This document shows positions 1 to 11,053 of a DNA stretch of 64,000 nt, one piece after another. The number at the start of each line of letters is the position of its first letter. Position 1 is the first letter of the stretch. The position numbers and the translations under genes are program-made. Source of the stretch: Fasciola hepatica (lineage: Eukaryota; Platyhelminthes; Trematoda; Plagiorchiida; Fasciolidae); the NCBI GenBank assembly GCA_948099385.1, contig CANUEZ040000117.1, positions 3,768,001 to 3,832,000 on the forward strand, given 5' to 3'. The notes below the pieces were generated by a model, which saw only the letters and a program-made list of their open reading frames with translations, searched no databases and had not been told where the DNA came from.

Positions 1-1
1 T

Positions 2-705
2 CGACGCGTAAACAGCGAGTGCGTCAAATATTCCCACTTTGTCGAGGCATCTCCTTTTGACGTCGCGGTCGACGCGGAAGACCTCCTCTATCCCACTCCT
101 TTGGAAGCCCCCTACACAAAGCTCAAGGAGGCAGTGATATAGCGTACCGAGGAATCAGCCGGAAAAATGCTCCTTTACCTGTTCACAGCAGATGAACTCG
201 GAGATCAAACGCCGTCCCAGCTTATGCGCCACATGCGGTCCCTGCTGGCTGGACGCCAAATATACGACGCAATTTTCCGGCAGATATGGGTAGATAAACC
301 ACCTCTCCCGATGCGACAGGTCTTGTCAATGCTGCAGTCGGATACCCACCTTGACAAAGTAGCACAACGTGCCGATAGGATCATGGAATGCTACCCGGCT
401 GGTAGACCGACTGTTCAACTGACATCGCCCGCCTCAACCTCAAATACCACATCCGCCGAAATAGCTCCGACACACGATTCTACCACGACATTACCAGCAC
501 TCGCCCCAGATCGCCGTTGCAATAATACTCGCAGTCCTGATCCCCCATTTCATCAGTCTCATGTTGATAAGGACACTGCGGACCTCAAACAGATAGTTCA
601 CAAGTTGTGCAATCAGGTGGGCGCAATGTGCAACGCATTGTTTACTCGTCGACGCGTGTCTGCGGAAACACCTCGTCGGTTGACAACATGGTGTTGGTGC
701 CATCA
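2..705 (+). pseudogene. gag capsid remnant of Ty3/CsRn1-like element
   Basis: The frame reads the retrotransposon capsid pattern: an alpha-helical stretch ending LEAPYTKLKEAVI, a stop (TAG 140-142), RTEESAGKMLLYLF, then GDQTPSQLMRHMRSLLAG and a DTHLDKVAQRADRIMECYP segment. That order matches gag proteins of the CsRn1 group. A Ser/Thr/Pro-rich linker follows (residues after about 420). No zinc knuckle is seen before the frame runs into reverse transcriptase at about 706, so the nucleocapsid and protease parts are deleted. The uninterrupted part begins at an ATG at 167. Confidence 0.7.
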
Positions 706-1890
706 AGCATTCCAGCCTCCTATCGATGAAGTGTTTCGAAGTCTTCCCTTCGCTTTTGTCTACACTGACGACATTTTAATTGCCAACACCTCTCCAACGT
801 AGCGTGCCGTCCACCTGTGTCAACTCTTTCAGCGTTTCCAACAATACGGACTTTAACTGAACCCCAAAGAATACGTGCTCGGCGTCCCATCCCTCGACTT
901 TCTCCGATATCATATCAAACAAAACGGTTTGACACCTCTTCTACACAAGGTGCGCTGCATCCTCTCATTTCCTGCACCTAAGATGATCACACAATTACGC
1001 CGTTTCCTGAGAATTTCGACTTTCTACTGCTGTTCCGTTCCCCATTGTGCGTCCATCTTCTCGCCTTTAACTAGCCTGCTCAAGTTTAATATCAAAGCCA
1101 TCATTGTCACTCCCGAGGTCGAGAAAGATTTCACGGAAGCCAGGCAAGCCCTCACAGACGCTACCATGCTGCATCATCCATATTCGGATCCCAATACCGA
1201 GTTGATCCTAACAACTGATGCGTCCAATGCTGCGGTCAGTGCGGTGCTCCATCAAATTGTGGACAGTCAACTACAATCATTAGCTTTCTTATCACAAAAT
1301 CTCCAGGTGGCACAGACAAGATACAGTACGTTTCCCCGTGAGTTGGCTATTTACTTGTTCATCCGTCACTTCGGCCAACTTTTGGAAGGACGACAATTTC
1401 GTGTGCACGCTGATCACAAACCCTTCATAGTCCTAGCCCATCCAAGTTTGTTCAACAATTTAGATACCGTAGGGCTCATCTATGCCCGACATCCACTCGC
1501 TTATCATCTACACACATTTTTGTACATAATGATTTACACGAGTCACTTTTCTTTTTTTATTCGTAACGATGTTGTACGCAAACCACTCACACCACCGAGT
1601 GATGGTCCACCTATGGAGCTTAGCCGCACGGACAAGTATTTTATGGTTCAGAAGGATGATAAACTAATTACTGTTTCCACTGACAGACTGAAACCCGCGT
1701 ATTTTGATAGACCTCCTGCACCGACACCATCACCATCCAGACACACCATCAACGATTTCTGTTGACGATCCACACCCTACCATCACACCAAACACTACAC
1801 CACACCCGTCAGCATCAACAAAACAACAACCAGCCCTGGTAACTAACCGTTCTGGTAGAAACGCTTGACTTCCTGTGCCATTTCAAAACT
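706..1890 (+). pseudogene. pol remnant: RT end, RNase H and integrase C-terminus
   Basis: The same frame as gag continues with a partial reverse transcriptase: FVYTDDILIA carries the YxDD active-site motif at about 756-785. Stops interrupt at 800-802 and 854-856. FLRYHIKQNGL and LRRFLRISTFY are thumb and connection motifs. RNase H is visible at LTTDASNAAVSAVLHQ (about 1208-1255) and HADHKPF (about 1405-1430). At about 1500-1560 the frame jumps to the integrase C-terminus, shown by LSRTDKYFMV and VSTDRLKPAYFD. The catalytic core of integrase is missing. After a stop at 1763-1765 another frame still reads RSGRN-like residues to about 1890. Confidence 0.75.
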
Positions 1891-2340
1891 GTGTTATTCA
1901 ATGTTTTCTTAAGCCAACCAAATTTTGCTTTCTACTTTGTTATCAAGCTTTTATTTTGTACAACAAACGATCTAGTGGGAAGTTGAGTAGGCGTCTGTAC
2001 ATTCCCGACTTTTTCCATGATCTTTAACGTTCCTTGGAGCAACACTCCTTTGTTGTGCCGACATTTTAATGTAAACATCAATGCGTCACCTCTTCCGAAC
2101 ACTACCGCGCAGTATAAAAGGCTGCCAATAAATCTTTTATTCTGGCACACTCTCCCTTTCTGATTTGAAGTGCCTTGGAATTACATCAACCAGATCGAAC
2201 TGTGAGACACGAAACATTTTTGAAGCTCCAACGGAGTCACTTGGCCCTCGTTTCATCCCCGACCTGATTGATTCGACGAAAGGTTGTCAGACTGAACAGG
2301 AATGAACATATCGGTGGATGTTGATTATTTGGCTCTCACA
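1886..2340 (+). repeat. Probable 3' LTR
   Basis: The segment starts near the TG of AAACTGTGTTATTC, right after the integrase end, and contains TATAAAAG at 2113-2120 and AATAAA at 2127-2132. The partner LTR is outside the window, so neither end can be fixed by comparison. The right end is a guess based on loss of LTR-like character. Confidence 0.5.
2113..2120 (+). promoter_or_regulatory. TATA box inside the LTR
   Basis: TATAAAAG lies shortly before an AATAAA hexamer (2127-2132), the usual U3-R arrangement of compact LTRs. Function is inferred. Confidence 0.45.
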
Positions 2341-3124
2341 TCACGGTTACAACAAAGATGGACAATGGTGAGTTTGCGCCCTACCTTTTCGTTTCGTTTT
2401 TAATTACTATTGTTTATACTTTTTGCCCTTTATCTGAACACGCTCCTCTGCCTATCCTAGTTTGCTAGTGTCTTCTAAGATAGGGTTGACATTACCTCAG
2501 TGTGCCATACAGACTGATTAGTACCCTACAAATCTATTGAAGGATTTAGGACCTCTACTGTCGTCTTCAGGGGCGTACTGGATGGAATCAGATGTTGTCC
2601 ACCAACTGGTTCAGAGACCGGACTTCATCTGGCCTCTACCCATAGACCTGTCAGGCATGATCGCATATCCGGCTTGAGGAAGTTAACCTGTGTGGATCCT
2701 TGAGTCTCGGAGGTACGCAAGCCATCACACCACACCAAGTTGCAGTCTCGCTTCAGCAGCACTGAGCTGGTAACTATTATGTGATCCATATTGCAGAAAG
2801 TCTGAATTCTGCTGCGTGGTCGCACTACTTCGTTGGTAGAGTGCATGCAGCACTGTAGTGAAGGTAGATCAAATTCGCACTTCAAATCCCACCCACAAAG
2901 AATTATCTAGTCTGCCAAAGCCGATATCATAAAAACAAATGAACAAATCTATTTATTATCAGACAGCTAATTTGTCACCACGGTAAGGATTGAAATGAAG
3001 TCAAAGTTCTCGTACGGTGTGTCTGTGCGTGCTAACGCGAATGTGCACGCATTCGTGTGTACGAACAAGGAGGGATCGACAATCACGTGGCACGTGTCTG
3101 AATGCACATGTAAGCTGACGAAGT

Positions 3125-3125
<1 letters not shown>

Positions 3126-3175
<50 letters not shown>
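3126..3175. repeat. (GA)n microsatellite
   Basis: About 25 uninterrupted GA units. Confidence 0.95.
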
Positions 3176-3179
<4 letters not shown>

Positions 3180-3298
3180 CTTCAAATCACACACATAAGC
3201 GATAGACTGACAAGTCTCAGATACGAACAAATCCAATCGAATCACTCAGGTAGTTTTTTTTTAAATGAAGCGCGATAATGGGATGCAGATATTTACGC

Positions 3299-3325
3299 AC
3301 ACATACATACATACATACATACATA
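3299..3325. repeat. (ACAT)n microsatellite
   Basis: Six consecutive ACAT units. Confidence 0.85.
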
Positions 3326-3894
3326 TAGACATGGAAGTGCTCACGCTGTAGAATGTGTTTGACGTCGTGCAACTTTTGCAGGCTTTAGTATGCACTTACA
3401 CCATGGACCCTCGAAACCTTGTGGTCAGACTGGGCATTGTTCTGAGATGGAACATTAAGCCAATCGTCTATTTATATCCAGAACCGTCGATCAGACGTGG
3501 CCGTGTTGCTGTGACTACGGTCACCCAGATCTTAGAAAGACCATTGTCGAGACCAACGGACGTGTTAACCCTGCAACCGTCGAGTGAAAAATCATCAGCT
3601 GACCTGAGGCAGCCACCTTGTCTCTGAGGTCACGGTTGCTGTAGCATTAGTAGTCGTAATGACATCCGGTTAGCCGAACGGGTCGCCTAGTCCAAGGGGA
3701 TGCACCGGATTCGCGCGCCCTTTGGTGCTTACGTGGGCATCCGCTAAAAAACGGCCTCATTCAGTGAATATCAATCCGTAGTCATTTTGTTAAGACAGAA
3801 AATCAGCAGCTCCAAGTACAGAGAGATGTTCGGTCGACCAAAAGAGGTTGACAGCAAAACGGCATCATATCCGATTCTGCAAAGCAATCGAATC

Positions 3895-4620
3895 GGCTCA
3901 CAGCAAATTGGCGTATTTTATTTCATTCCCAATCCTGTGTAGCTGTCACGTTCACACTGCAGCAATTAAAATAATAAAGTGTCAAATTAGTTGTACCACA
4001 AAGATATAAAATAAGGATGATGTACGGAAAATACGACATGATTTAGAGCGATTTTGTACATAATTCAGTGATGATCACGTACTTCGTCATCACTACACTG
4101 CAGGTGAATCTATGCACAAAAACGAATTAGCAAATGGGAAATTACTCAATGTAATAGGCGTTCTAAATAGAGTTGGGAACTGGAATGATATTTTGAGAAT
4201 TGATTCGAAATTGAAATAAAGTGTCTGAGTTTATCTGAAGTATGAATGTTTGCTCACAACGAGGCGGACAGCTAGACTTCCGTTGAAGTGAATGTCTATG
4301 CGTTTCTGTGTAATGTTATCATTATTACTATTATTATTGGTATGTTATCATTGGGTAGGTAATATTCATACATTTGGAATGCAAATACTAAGTGAAATCA
4401 TGTGTTGTACATGCATACTGATAGGTGTGTTTGAAAGCTTACTCAATTCACGTATTATTCAATTTACTGTTCTCATATGACAGAGAAAGCGCTTTAAAAA
4501 ATACTCAAAAATGCAGCGTCGTCCGAAAAGTTAGATGTTGATCAACGTTGTGCTCACGACGGGTAAACATTACGGATATAGGTTTTCAGGCTAGTGATAA
4601 CCTGCTACAGATGTGTCTAT
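3895..4620 (+). repeat. Dispersed repeat R1, copy 1
   Basis: From the GCAAATTGGCGTA motif onward this segment matches 25028-25740 in the same orientation. The first roughly 500 bases are nearly identical, including a shared AATAATAAAGT segment. After about 4310 the match continues but with more substitutions and small indels, including an ATT-rich expansion here. No coding potential is shared between the copies. The class is unknown; a non-autonomous element or the UTR of a larger element is possible. Confidence 0.85.
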
Positions 4621-4984
4621 GTATGGTGGATGTTAAATATCTGGTAACGATTGATCGAAATTCGAGAGCCGATGGACCTCTAATATCCGGAGCACTCTGG
4701 TGCGCAGCCTATCTAACCAAGCATTCCCTCCAAGTCTTTTCTCCAAAACTCCTACAGACTGTGTGTTTCGGGAACCGGTATTGTAATGCAACCACGAGTT
4801 CATGTTATTAGAACCGAAAACTGGTCTGTCCGACGTCCCAGTCCCCAACTACGCTCTCTGATTAATACACGCACTGATATGTAATAATCGGCTGTAGAAT
4901 GTGGATATCCGCTTTGTTCTGTCTAAAAGGCGGCAAAGTGAAATCCGCTTTTATGTTGATCATGTTTTTAATGCTTGTTTGAGC

Positions 4985-5225
4985 ATCAGTGCAGTGACGA
5001 GGGTATATACCGTAAAGCCACAAAGACCCAATGCACTATTAGGGATAACCAGTAACCAGATCCTCAGATTTGCAGTGGACAACCACATAAGATCACAATA
5101 GGACAGGTGTGGTAACGAACCGGACGACAGTGGATTACCGTCTACTACCAAAGTAACAGATGTTGGCAGGGAACTGAGAACTTTGATCTCCGACGTGGTA
5201 ATCAAACGCTCTAAACCATGTATAC
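4985..5225 (-). repeat. tRNA-headed SINE-like repeat, copy 1
   Basis: Read on the minus strand it starts with a tRNA-like head (GGTTTAGAGCGTTTG, then a CTCGGAGG-like block) and continues into a conserved body with CACTGTCGTCCGG, TTACCACACCTG and GGTTACTGGTTATCCC. It abuts the truncated end of a LINE A copy at about 5245. Confidence 0.7.
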
Positions 5226-5244
5226 ATTTCTCAATTTAGATACG

Positions 5245-6195
5245 AATTCTCAAACACTGTAGTCTGGAAGGAGTTCAACTCTACCGTTTGGAAGATCAGA
5301 CAAAGCATTCCGCAGAACATCCTCTATGGCAGAATTGAAGAGGAACAGGGATGCGGGACAACCTTATCATACTTCACTGGAGACAACAAAAAGGGACGAA
5401 AGCTGGTCATAGGCAGTAACCCGACCTGAGGTGTGACGATACAATTCAATCAGAATAGACACATACTTTTCAAGTACTCCATGTCGCAACAAACAGTGCT
5501 GCAGTGCAGTTCTATTGACATTTTCCAAGGCCGCGCAAATGTCCAAGCATACGATGATTGTTGGTCTTTTGAATGCATGATGGTGTTCTAGCAGTCGCCG
5601 TAGGGTGGAGACTTGATCGATCCATCCACTACCAGCTTGAGAAGCATGCTTTTCGTGAGCTTGCACCTCATGCGTTTGGTGCAATTTGCGTAGCATGAGA
5701 CACTCAAGCAGTTTCGACGATACAGAGATAAAGCTTACACCCCAGAGTGTAGCTCGATCACTACTCGAGCCGTTCTTAAAAATGGGAACAACAATCGAAT
5801 GCCCCCTCGAGGTAACCTGCTCAGAATTCCGAACTATTGAAAACAAAACACAAAGTTCCCTGACAAGCTGCACTCCACCATCCTTAAAATGATCTGTGAA
5901 AGGCCATCAGAGCTCGAGGCTTTGTGGTGTCCTGTGTCTTGGATGTTGGAGACTGATAATGAGGGCCAGTAAAGTTGTGTATGGAAATGACTCGCTCAGC
6001 TTTCGAGAGACCACTGTTGATTGTGAACTGACGAACTGTAAGCTTGACACATAATTTCACTCACACCCAATGGTTTCTTACCATTGACCCGGATGAGATA
6101 GAACAGCTTGCAGAAATTACCCATGGTGCAGTACGTTCCACCTCTGATGCACGTTGCGACCACAAGACCTCACGGTCCTCACGAAGACTAGAACA
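5245..6195 (-). pseudogene. LINE A copy 1, distal part: linker and reverse transcriptase
   Basis: The minus strand reads KDGGVQLVRELCVLF, then SIVVPIFKNGSSSD, ISVSSKLLE, a Q-A-G-x-G-x-I-D-Q block, CLDICAALENVNRTAL and the HTSGRVTAYDQLS region. These are fingers-to-palm motifs of LINE reverse transcriptase. Beyond a stop at 5367-5369 the match goes on (LFLFNSAIEDVLRNALS) to about 5250 and is cut before the YxDD motif. The upstream linker (VHQRWNVLHHG, about 6180) is shared with the copy at 32550. Stops and frameshifts make it inactive. It is the second half of the element that starts at 10150. Confidence 0.8.
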
Positions 6196-8815
6196 TCTAC
6201 TGTACTCCTGTGGCCGAAGTGCAAGGTATTCTGGATTGCATGCATCAATGGGCGAAAGACGGTCATTGTCTGGTTATTGGCGACTTTAACGCTCCTCATA
6301 TTGGCTGAGTATCGGACAGCTGCAAAATATCCGTGGACAGGTTGTCCGACTCTACAGGAAACAATGTGACCTAGCCTTACATCAGCATGTGCAACAACCA
6401 ACCAAGAATCAGACGGATTAGGTATTCTTCCTTGGCCTAGTGTTCTCCCCTCGAACTTCTCACCTAAACGGAATCGATCTTCTAACGCTGTTGGGCTTCT
6501 GTGACTACGCGATTCTAGTCATCCACCGAAGGTGTGGTGAGTTCTTTCATCAGAAACCACAACACGGACCCTTCGTTGAAATGAAGGAAGCTGCTGCTGC
6601 CGTACCATGAGATTCAATCGTTGGTGACGAAGTGATGGGCTTGTTTGCACCTCCACACAGGCGATGAAGTCATGCTAAAGGAGCGCCTTGGTTTGACAAG
6701 GGATTATGTAGTCTGGTGCAACAAAGAAACCAAGCTTGATAACGTTTTCGATCCTCCGGCACGGGATACAACAGTTACGAATATATCCGAAATTGAAGTT
6801 CGACGCCGAAGACTACAAAGAGACACAAATACGAAGAGGGACTTGCGGCCAATTCTGTCTCAGCCCCGAAAAGCCTGTTTGTATACCTGCGAATGAGGAC
6901 TAAGGCTCGTCCAGGCATCCCAACACCTTTACATGATGGAGTCATCGAGGACTCCGATTGCGGTAAAGCATCACTATTGGTACGACACTATGCGGATGTT
7001 TATGCCACAGAGAGATCATCTTCACCTCAGCCTCCACGGAGTGCAATTACCGTTGTACGGTGATCGTTTGTGGTGGAAGATGGTGTCGATGCTCTGCGGG
7101 GAGCTCCGGCCACGTACATCACGTGGTCCGGATGGTATATATCCATTAGTCATTCGGGAACCAGCTGAAACTCTCCGCCTCCACTTACGAGACTCTTTAA
7201 CAACTCGATAGAACAAGGCAAACTATCATCCGAATGGAAAAAAGCTGTTGTCTCCCGATGTTCCAAGGCACCAAAAAGGCGGAAGCTGCGAATTACCGTC
7301 CAGTTAGCCTTGCGTGTGTGGTCGGAAATATTATGGAATGCCTAGTCTGGACACAACTGCATGGAAACCTAGATAGTCCTCAGCTTCTCAGTCACGAACT
7401 GTATGGTTTCCAAAAAGGCCATTCTTGTCTGTCCAACCTCCTACCAGGGCATGAACACTGGGCACAGGCTAGAGCGGAGGGTCATTCTACGGACGTTGTC
7501 TACGTTGGCTTCAACGGAGCTTTCGACAAGATGCCGCACAACCGCTTGCTCACTAAATTGAGATCATTAGGAGTGGCAAAAAAATTGTTCAAGTGAATCG
7601 AAGACTTCATGCGTGGGAGGTCCTTCTCTATGAAAGTGGCTTCATCATCTCCTGAGCGAAATGAAGCTTCTAGCTGAGTACCACAAGACACTGTCTTAGG
7701 CCCGTTGCTGTTCGTGACGTTTACCAAAGACTTGCCACAACAACTGGTGTTCTCTTGTGTGATCTATGCCAACGGTCTCAAAATCTGGCGTGCTACCAGA
7801 ACTACAGCGGACCACCAGGCACTACGGGCGGACTTGGATACTCTGACGCTTTGGTCCAAACTGTGGGCTCTCCCAGTCAATGTCCAAGGATACGGTCAGC
7901 TGCAGATAGGGAGACCGAGGCCTGAGGACAACTACTCTTTCCGAGGAGCAACTCTTCGAGCATCCATAGTTGAAAGAGAACTGAGAGTGATAATGTCATC
8001 TACACTCAAAGCCCGCGATCACACTGACAAGGTGTGTGCCACAGTGTGGTTGAACACTTTAGAAGCTATCATATGGTGCTTCAAACCCGTGTGTAAAGGC
8101 CAGATTGGAGGCCGCCATCTTGCTGTTCGTTTAATGTAAGTGTTGATGCATGTGGATACGCCTAATGGGCCTCGGTTCATTGAGTTTTTTCCTTTCGTGT
8201 TCTTGCAGATCACACACATGCTACCCTCGTCGGAAGAGCATTGACCCTGCGTGTTACACCTTTATACTTCAAATGTTCATCCTCGACTGGGGTATGATGA
8301 AGTGGATACATTTCCATGGACGGCTTCTAAACTTGCGAAGCTGGAACTGGTGCTGCAAGCCGCCTCTCGCCTCGTCCTTGGACCACGAGGGATCAGTTAC
8401 GACAGGTAGCTGAGTTTAGTAGGTCTTTTTCCGGAAGCCTATCGAAGAGTGCGAGGTGGCCTGCTATGCATCTGATGAACACTCCGGGGAGAAATGGGCG
8501 CCAAGTTGCTGGTGGAATTCCCCTTTCTTAGCCACACGCGCACAAAGGGGAACTCGATGACGCTCATGAAGATGCAATCAAGTGGGCTTCCGTTGGTCTA
8601 TCGTCTTTCCAGGAGAGAAACAAACTTTGGAACTCACTACCGGCTGATGTGGTGAAGGAGAGAACCACAAACTTTCAAAAAGGAAGCTTCACGCACACCT
8701 GACAGAGTTTTGGTGTGAATCTCCATTATGAGGCCACAGCCAAGAGTGGACAGCGATGAGGCATTTTCAAGAGGTGTCCTGCTGCCTCTAATTCCGAAAA
8801 CTAGAAACTTGAAAT
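6195..8815 (+). pseudogene. LINE B (CR1-like), endonuclease to 3' end, inserted into LINE A
   Basis: The plus strand reads, in shifting frames, the end of an endonuclease (HCLVIGDFNAPHI at about 6260), then RGPDGIYPLVIREPAE, a reverse transcriptase with NYRPVSLACVV, HSCLSNLL, DVVYVGFNGAFDKMPHNRLL, LLFVTFTKDLP, and CVIYANGLKIWRA at about 7755, where the YADD catalytic motif has decayed to YANG. The C-terminal region includes LQAASRLVLGPRG and NKLWNSLPADVVKERT (about 8640). At least six stops or shifts and the lost catalytic Asp pair show it is dead. It is 5' truncated. Family assignment to the CR1 clade comes from motif style. Confidence 0.8.
8136..8208 (+). other. Intron-like segment inside LINE B
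   Basis: A 73-base stretch begins GTAAGT and ends in a pyrimidine tract with TTCTTGCAG. It sits between C-terminal LINE blocks, near a segment (8085-8210) that I could not match to the LINE reading frame. Splicing is only suggested by the borders. Confidence 0.25.
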
Positions 8816-10150
8816 GCACGTCTGATTACGAGTCGTGCCTTGTTGTACTCGCTTCCAGCCGGAATCGACTGGCGTACGTCAAACTGGCTCAGAGATTTAA
8901 CAGATTTCCAAGGTCCTGCAGCACGACGAGACAAGCCACAACTTAATGGACCAGCAGAATGTAAAGCATTTTTGATAAGTGACCAATGCTGGTTTGTGGT
9001 ATCAAGTAGAGCTGCATCTAGTTTTCCATCTAGGGAATTTTGAACGTCTAATAAACAGGATGGATGGGAAAGCTCATCGCAATCTAACTGTGGTTGCAGC
9101 ATGCGTTTGAAACACCTACAGAAGCAAATGGACAGCTCAGTTCAAACTAATGTGTGGTCGGAATCAAGAAGGGTGTTCCAGTAGAAGCGACAGTCTTATA
9201 TGAATCTCTGTGATTTTTGCTTATAGCAGTTTGGTCAATCTGCTTCCACTGTTGATCAGAAGAGGGTGGACGTCACGTGATGTAGCGGCGGTTAGAACGT
9301 CTGAAGTTCATACTCACAAGGAACAGGCGATTGCGAGATCGTAGAGTCATAAACCTTTCCCTGTTTCCTGAACGACAGTAATCCAGACCAAAATGGAGCC
9401 TCCTAAATACTCCAAGTTCGATGACAGTCGACCTACTGCAGCATGCTTATCTCTTGTAAAAAACACGATATCGGCCCTGCTTGTTTTACATAAGAGATCG
9501 CGGAGCCTTTAATAACAGACATCTTTGATTGCATCTGGACTGTAATCGATGGGTGCATACACCGAAACGATAAACAGAATACGTCTATCGGGATGGTGAC
9601 CGGTCACGAATCCCTAAGTCTCAATGGGCATACACGACTTTCGATTGAGATCCAGTCTGACCCCGCCAGTTCAGCCCTTTTACTGAGACCAACGCAAACG
9701 CCAGCAAGACCGGAAGGGGCAGCCTCAGTGTCCCCAGAAAGGTGTGGGTGGCATTTCACAGAAGGCTTACATGTGAAAGTCAATCGAATAAAGGAAATGG
9801 GTTCTTGAATTTGAGTCTCAAGTGTTACACAAATCGAGGCAAGAGGCTCATGCGTACGATCTATACCAATCTGTTATTCGATATGCGTCGGAGTTCTCAC
9901 GTTGAACGTGGCTAGTTTTGGTGGGCATCGAGGATGCAGCAGAGCATCAGCCGATGCGAGCGGGTTTGATGAGACTCGGAAGCTGATCAAAGAAAGACGA
10001 CAGAGAACAGATCAGGATTTCTACCCGTGACACAAAAGCGGGCAAGGTCGACCGAAGAACCCGTGGGGTGTAGTCACGGGGAAGAAGGTGAAAAGAAAAT
10101 AAACACTTCAGTTCACCTATTTTTTCCGCTTTTGGCTGCTGCCCTACTGG
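8815..10150 (-). pseudogene. LINE A copy 1, proximal part: 5' UTR, endonuclease and linker
   Basis: The minus strand reads an apurinic-type endonuclease in broken frames: QIQEPISFIRLT, SGDTEAAPSGLAGVCVGLS, then LFLVSMNFRRSNRRYIT, RPPSSDQQWKQIDQ and finally LSCGLSRRAAGPWKS (about 8930). The DNA from about 10140 to 9960 matches the 5' leader of the plus-strand copy at 53395-53580, so the 5' UTR is included. The DNA stops matching at about 8815, and the missing continuation is found at 6195, on the far side of a family B LINE. Confidence 0.75.
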
Positions 10151-10259
10151 ATTGTAGGGTTGAGAAACGAATGAATTTAAGCACGTAGCGAGAAAAGCTG
10201 AGGACGCAGTGATAAACGGAAAACACGGAGACACAAAAAGAGCATGAATGAAACGACAC

Positions 10260-10690
10260 AGGTGGCCACAACACCTAGCCGTATCACTTAATGTTTCCAA
10301 CCTTTTGGTAGGCGGATCACGCGGACCCCGATCCCGAAGTCTAACACGTCCTACTTGGTCAAGCCCACTGGTCGAGGTTTTCATACCTTTCTGCTATATC
10401 ATGGATTGACCACCTCGTCTCTCCTTCCAACCACCACCTGTCTCGAACAACCACGTACATCGAGGGAGCATATCGGTGAGCATGTGTAGCACACATTCCA
10501 ACCACCTCAACCTGTTTGGATTTAGTACTTGTTCCAGTGTTAGCCAGTGGTTCCCAGCACATGACCCGTAATTTCAGCATTGTTGATGCGATGTTCCCTC
10601 TATAGCCGGGAAACCTTTCGAAGATATTGGCGCTCAAGCACTGAGTCCTTGCTAATTTTTTACCATTACCGACCATATTTCAGGACCTTG
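10260..10690 (-). pseudogene. C-terminal end of a LINE polyprotein
   Basis: On the minus strand overlapping frames read a WEHRxSNAEV-like block, then LNRLRWLECVLHM, GWKERRGGQSM and VGRVRLRDRGPRDPP followed by RLETLSDTA. This is the signature C-terminus of fluke RTE-like LINE proteins. It differs in wording from LINE A at 55540-55740, so it is probably another family. It ends about 110 bases upstream of the 5' leader of LINE A copy 1, in the same orientation. Confidence 0.7.
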
Positions 10691-10999
10691 TAAGGTAACG
10701 GATTTGATTACAGTAGTGTACACTCTACCCTTGGCAGAAAACAGGATGTCACGCTGATTCCAAAGACGACTGAGGTTGACAAAAGCCAACCACACCGTCT
10801 GTGTACGCAATGACACCTAATCAGATATCTGACCAACTAACGGGATATAACTGTGCAGGTAACAAATCCTATCTACAATTGACTGAGGACTTTTAGATTC
10901 GTTTTCAGAAAGTAGCCAACTTTGAGTTTGCACTTTAGAGGTTCTGCGCGATTTCCAAAACGTCAGCCATATATTCGCATCCGCGTTCTCTTTAGTTTC

Positions 11000-11000
11000 C

Positions 11001-11042
<42 letters not shown>

Positions 11043-11053
11043 TCTCTCTCTCG
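11000..11053. repeat. (TC)n microsatellite
   Basis: CT units with a few C insertions over about 54 bases. Confidence 0.9.

Larger units (their letters stand above)
1..2340 (+). mobile_element. Ty3/CsRn1-like LTR retrotransposon, 3' part, internally deleted
   Basis: A decayed LTR retrotransposon enters at the left edge. One frame (codon starts 2, 5, 8 and onward) reads a CsRn1-type gag capsid, then the end of reverse transcriptase, RNase H, and the C-terminus of integrase. Downstream of the reading frame is a probable 3' LTR with TATA box and AATAAA. The 5' LTR lies outside. Two internal deletions and in-frame stops show that the copy cannot encode a working polyprotein. CsRn1 is a Ty3-like element first described from Clonorchis; the resemblance is from protein pattern, not from a database search. 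Confidence 0.8.
2341..3894. other. Intergenic stretch, no gene seen
   Basis: No protein of recognisable family is encoded on either strand. It holds a (GA)n tract at 3126-3175 and a short ACAT repeat at about 3299-3325. The open frames here are short and two of them merely cross the GA tract. Confidence 0.5.

Noticed and set aside
2967..3245. Frames crossing the GA tract (poly Leu-Ser or Arg-Glu)
   Set aside because: The translation is just the dinucleotide repeat, so there is no coding evidence.
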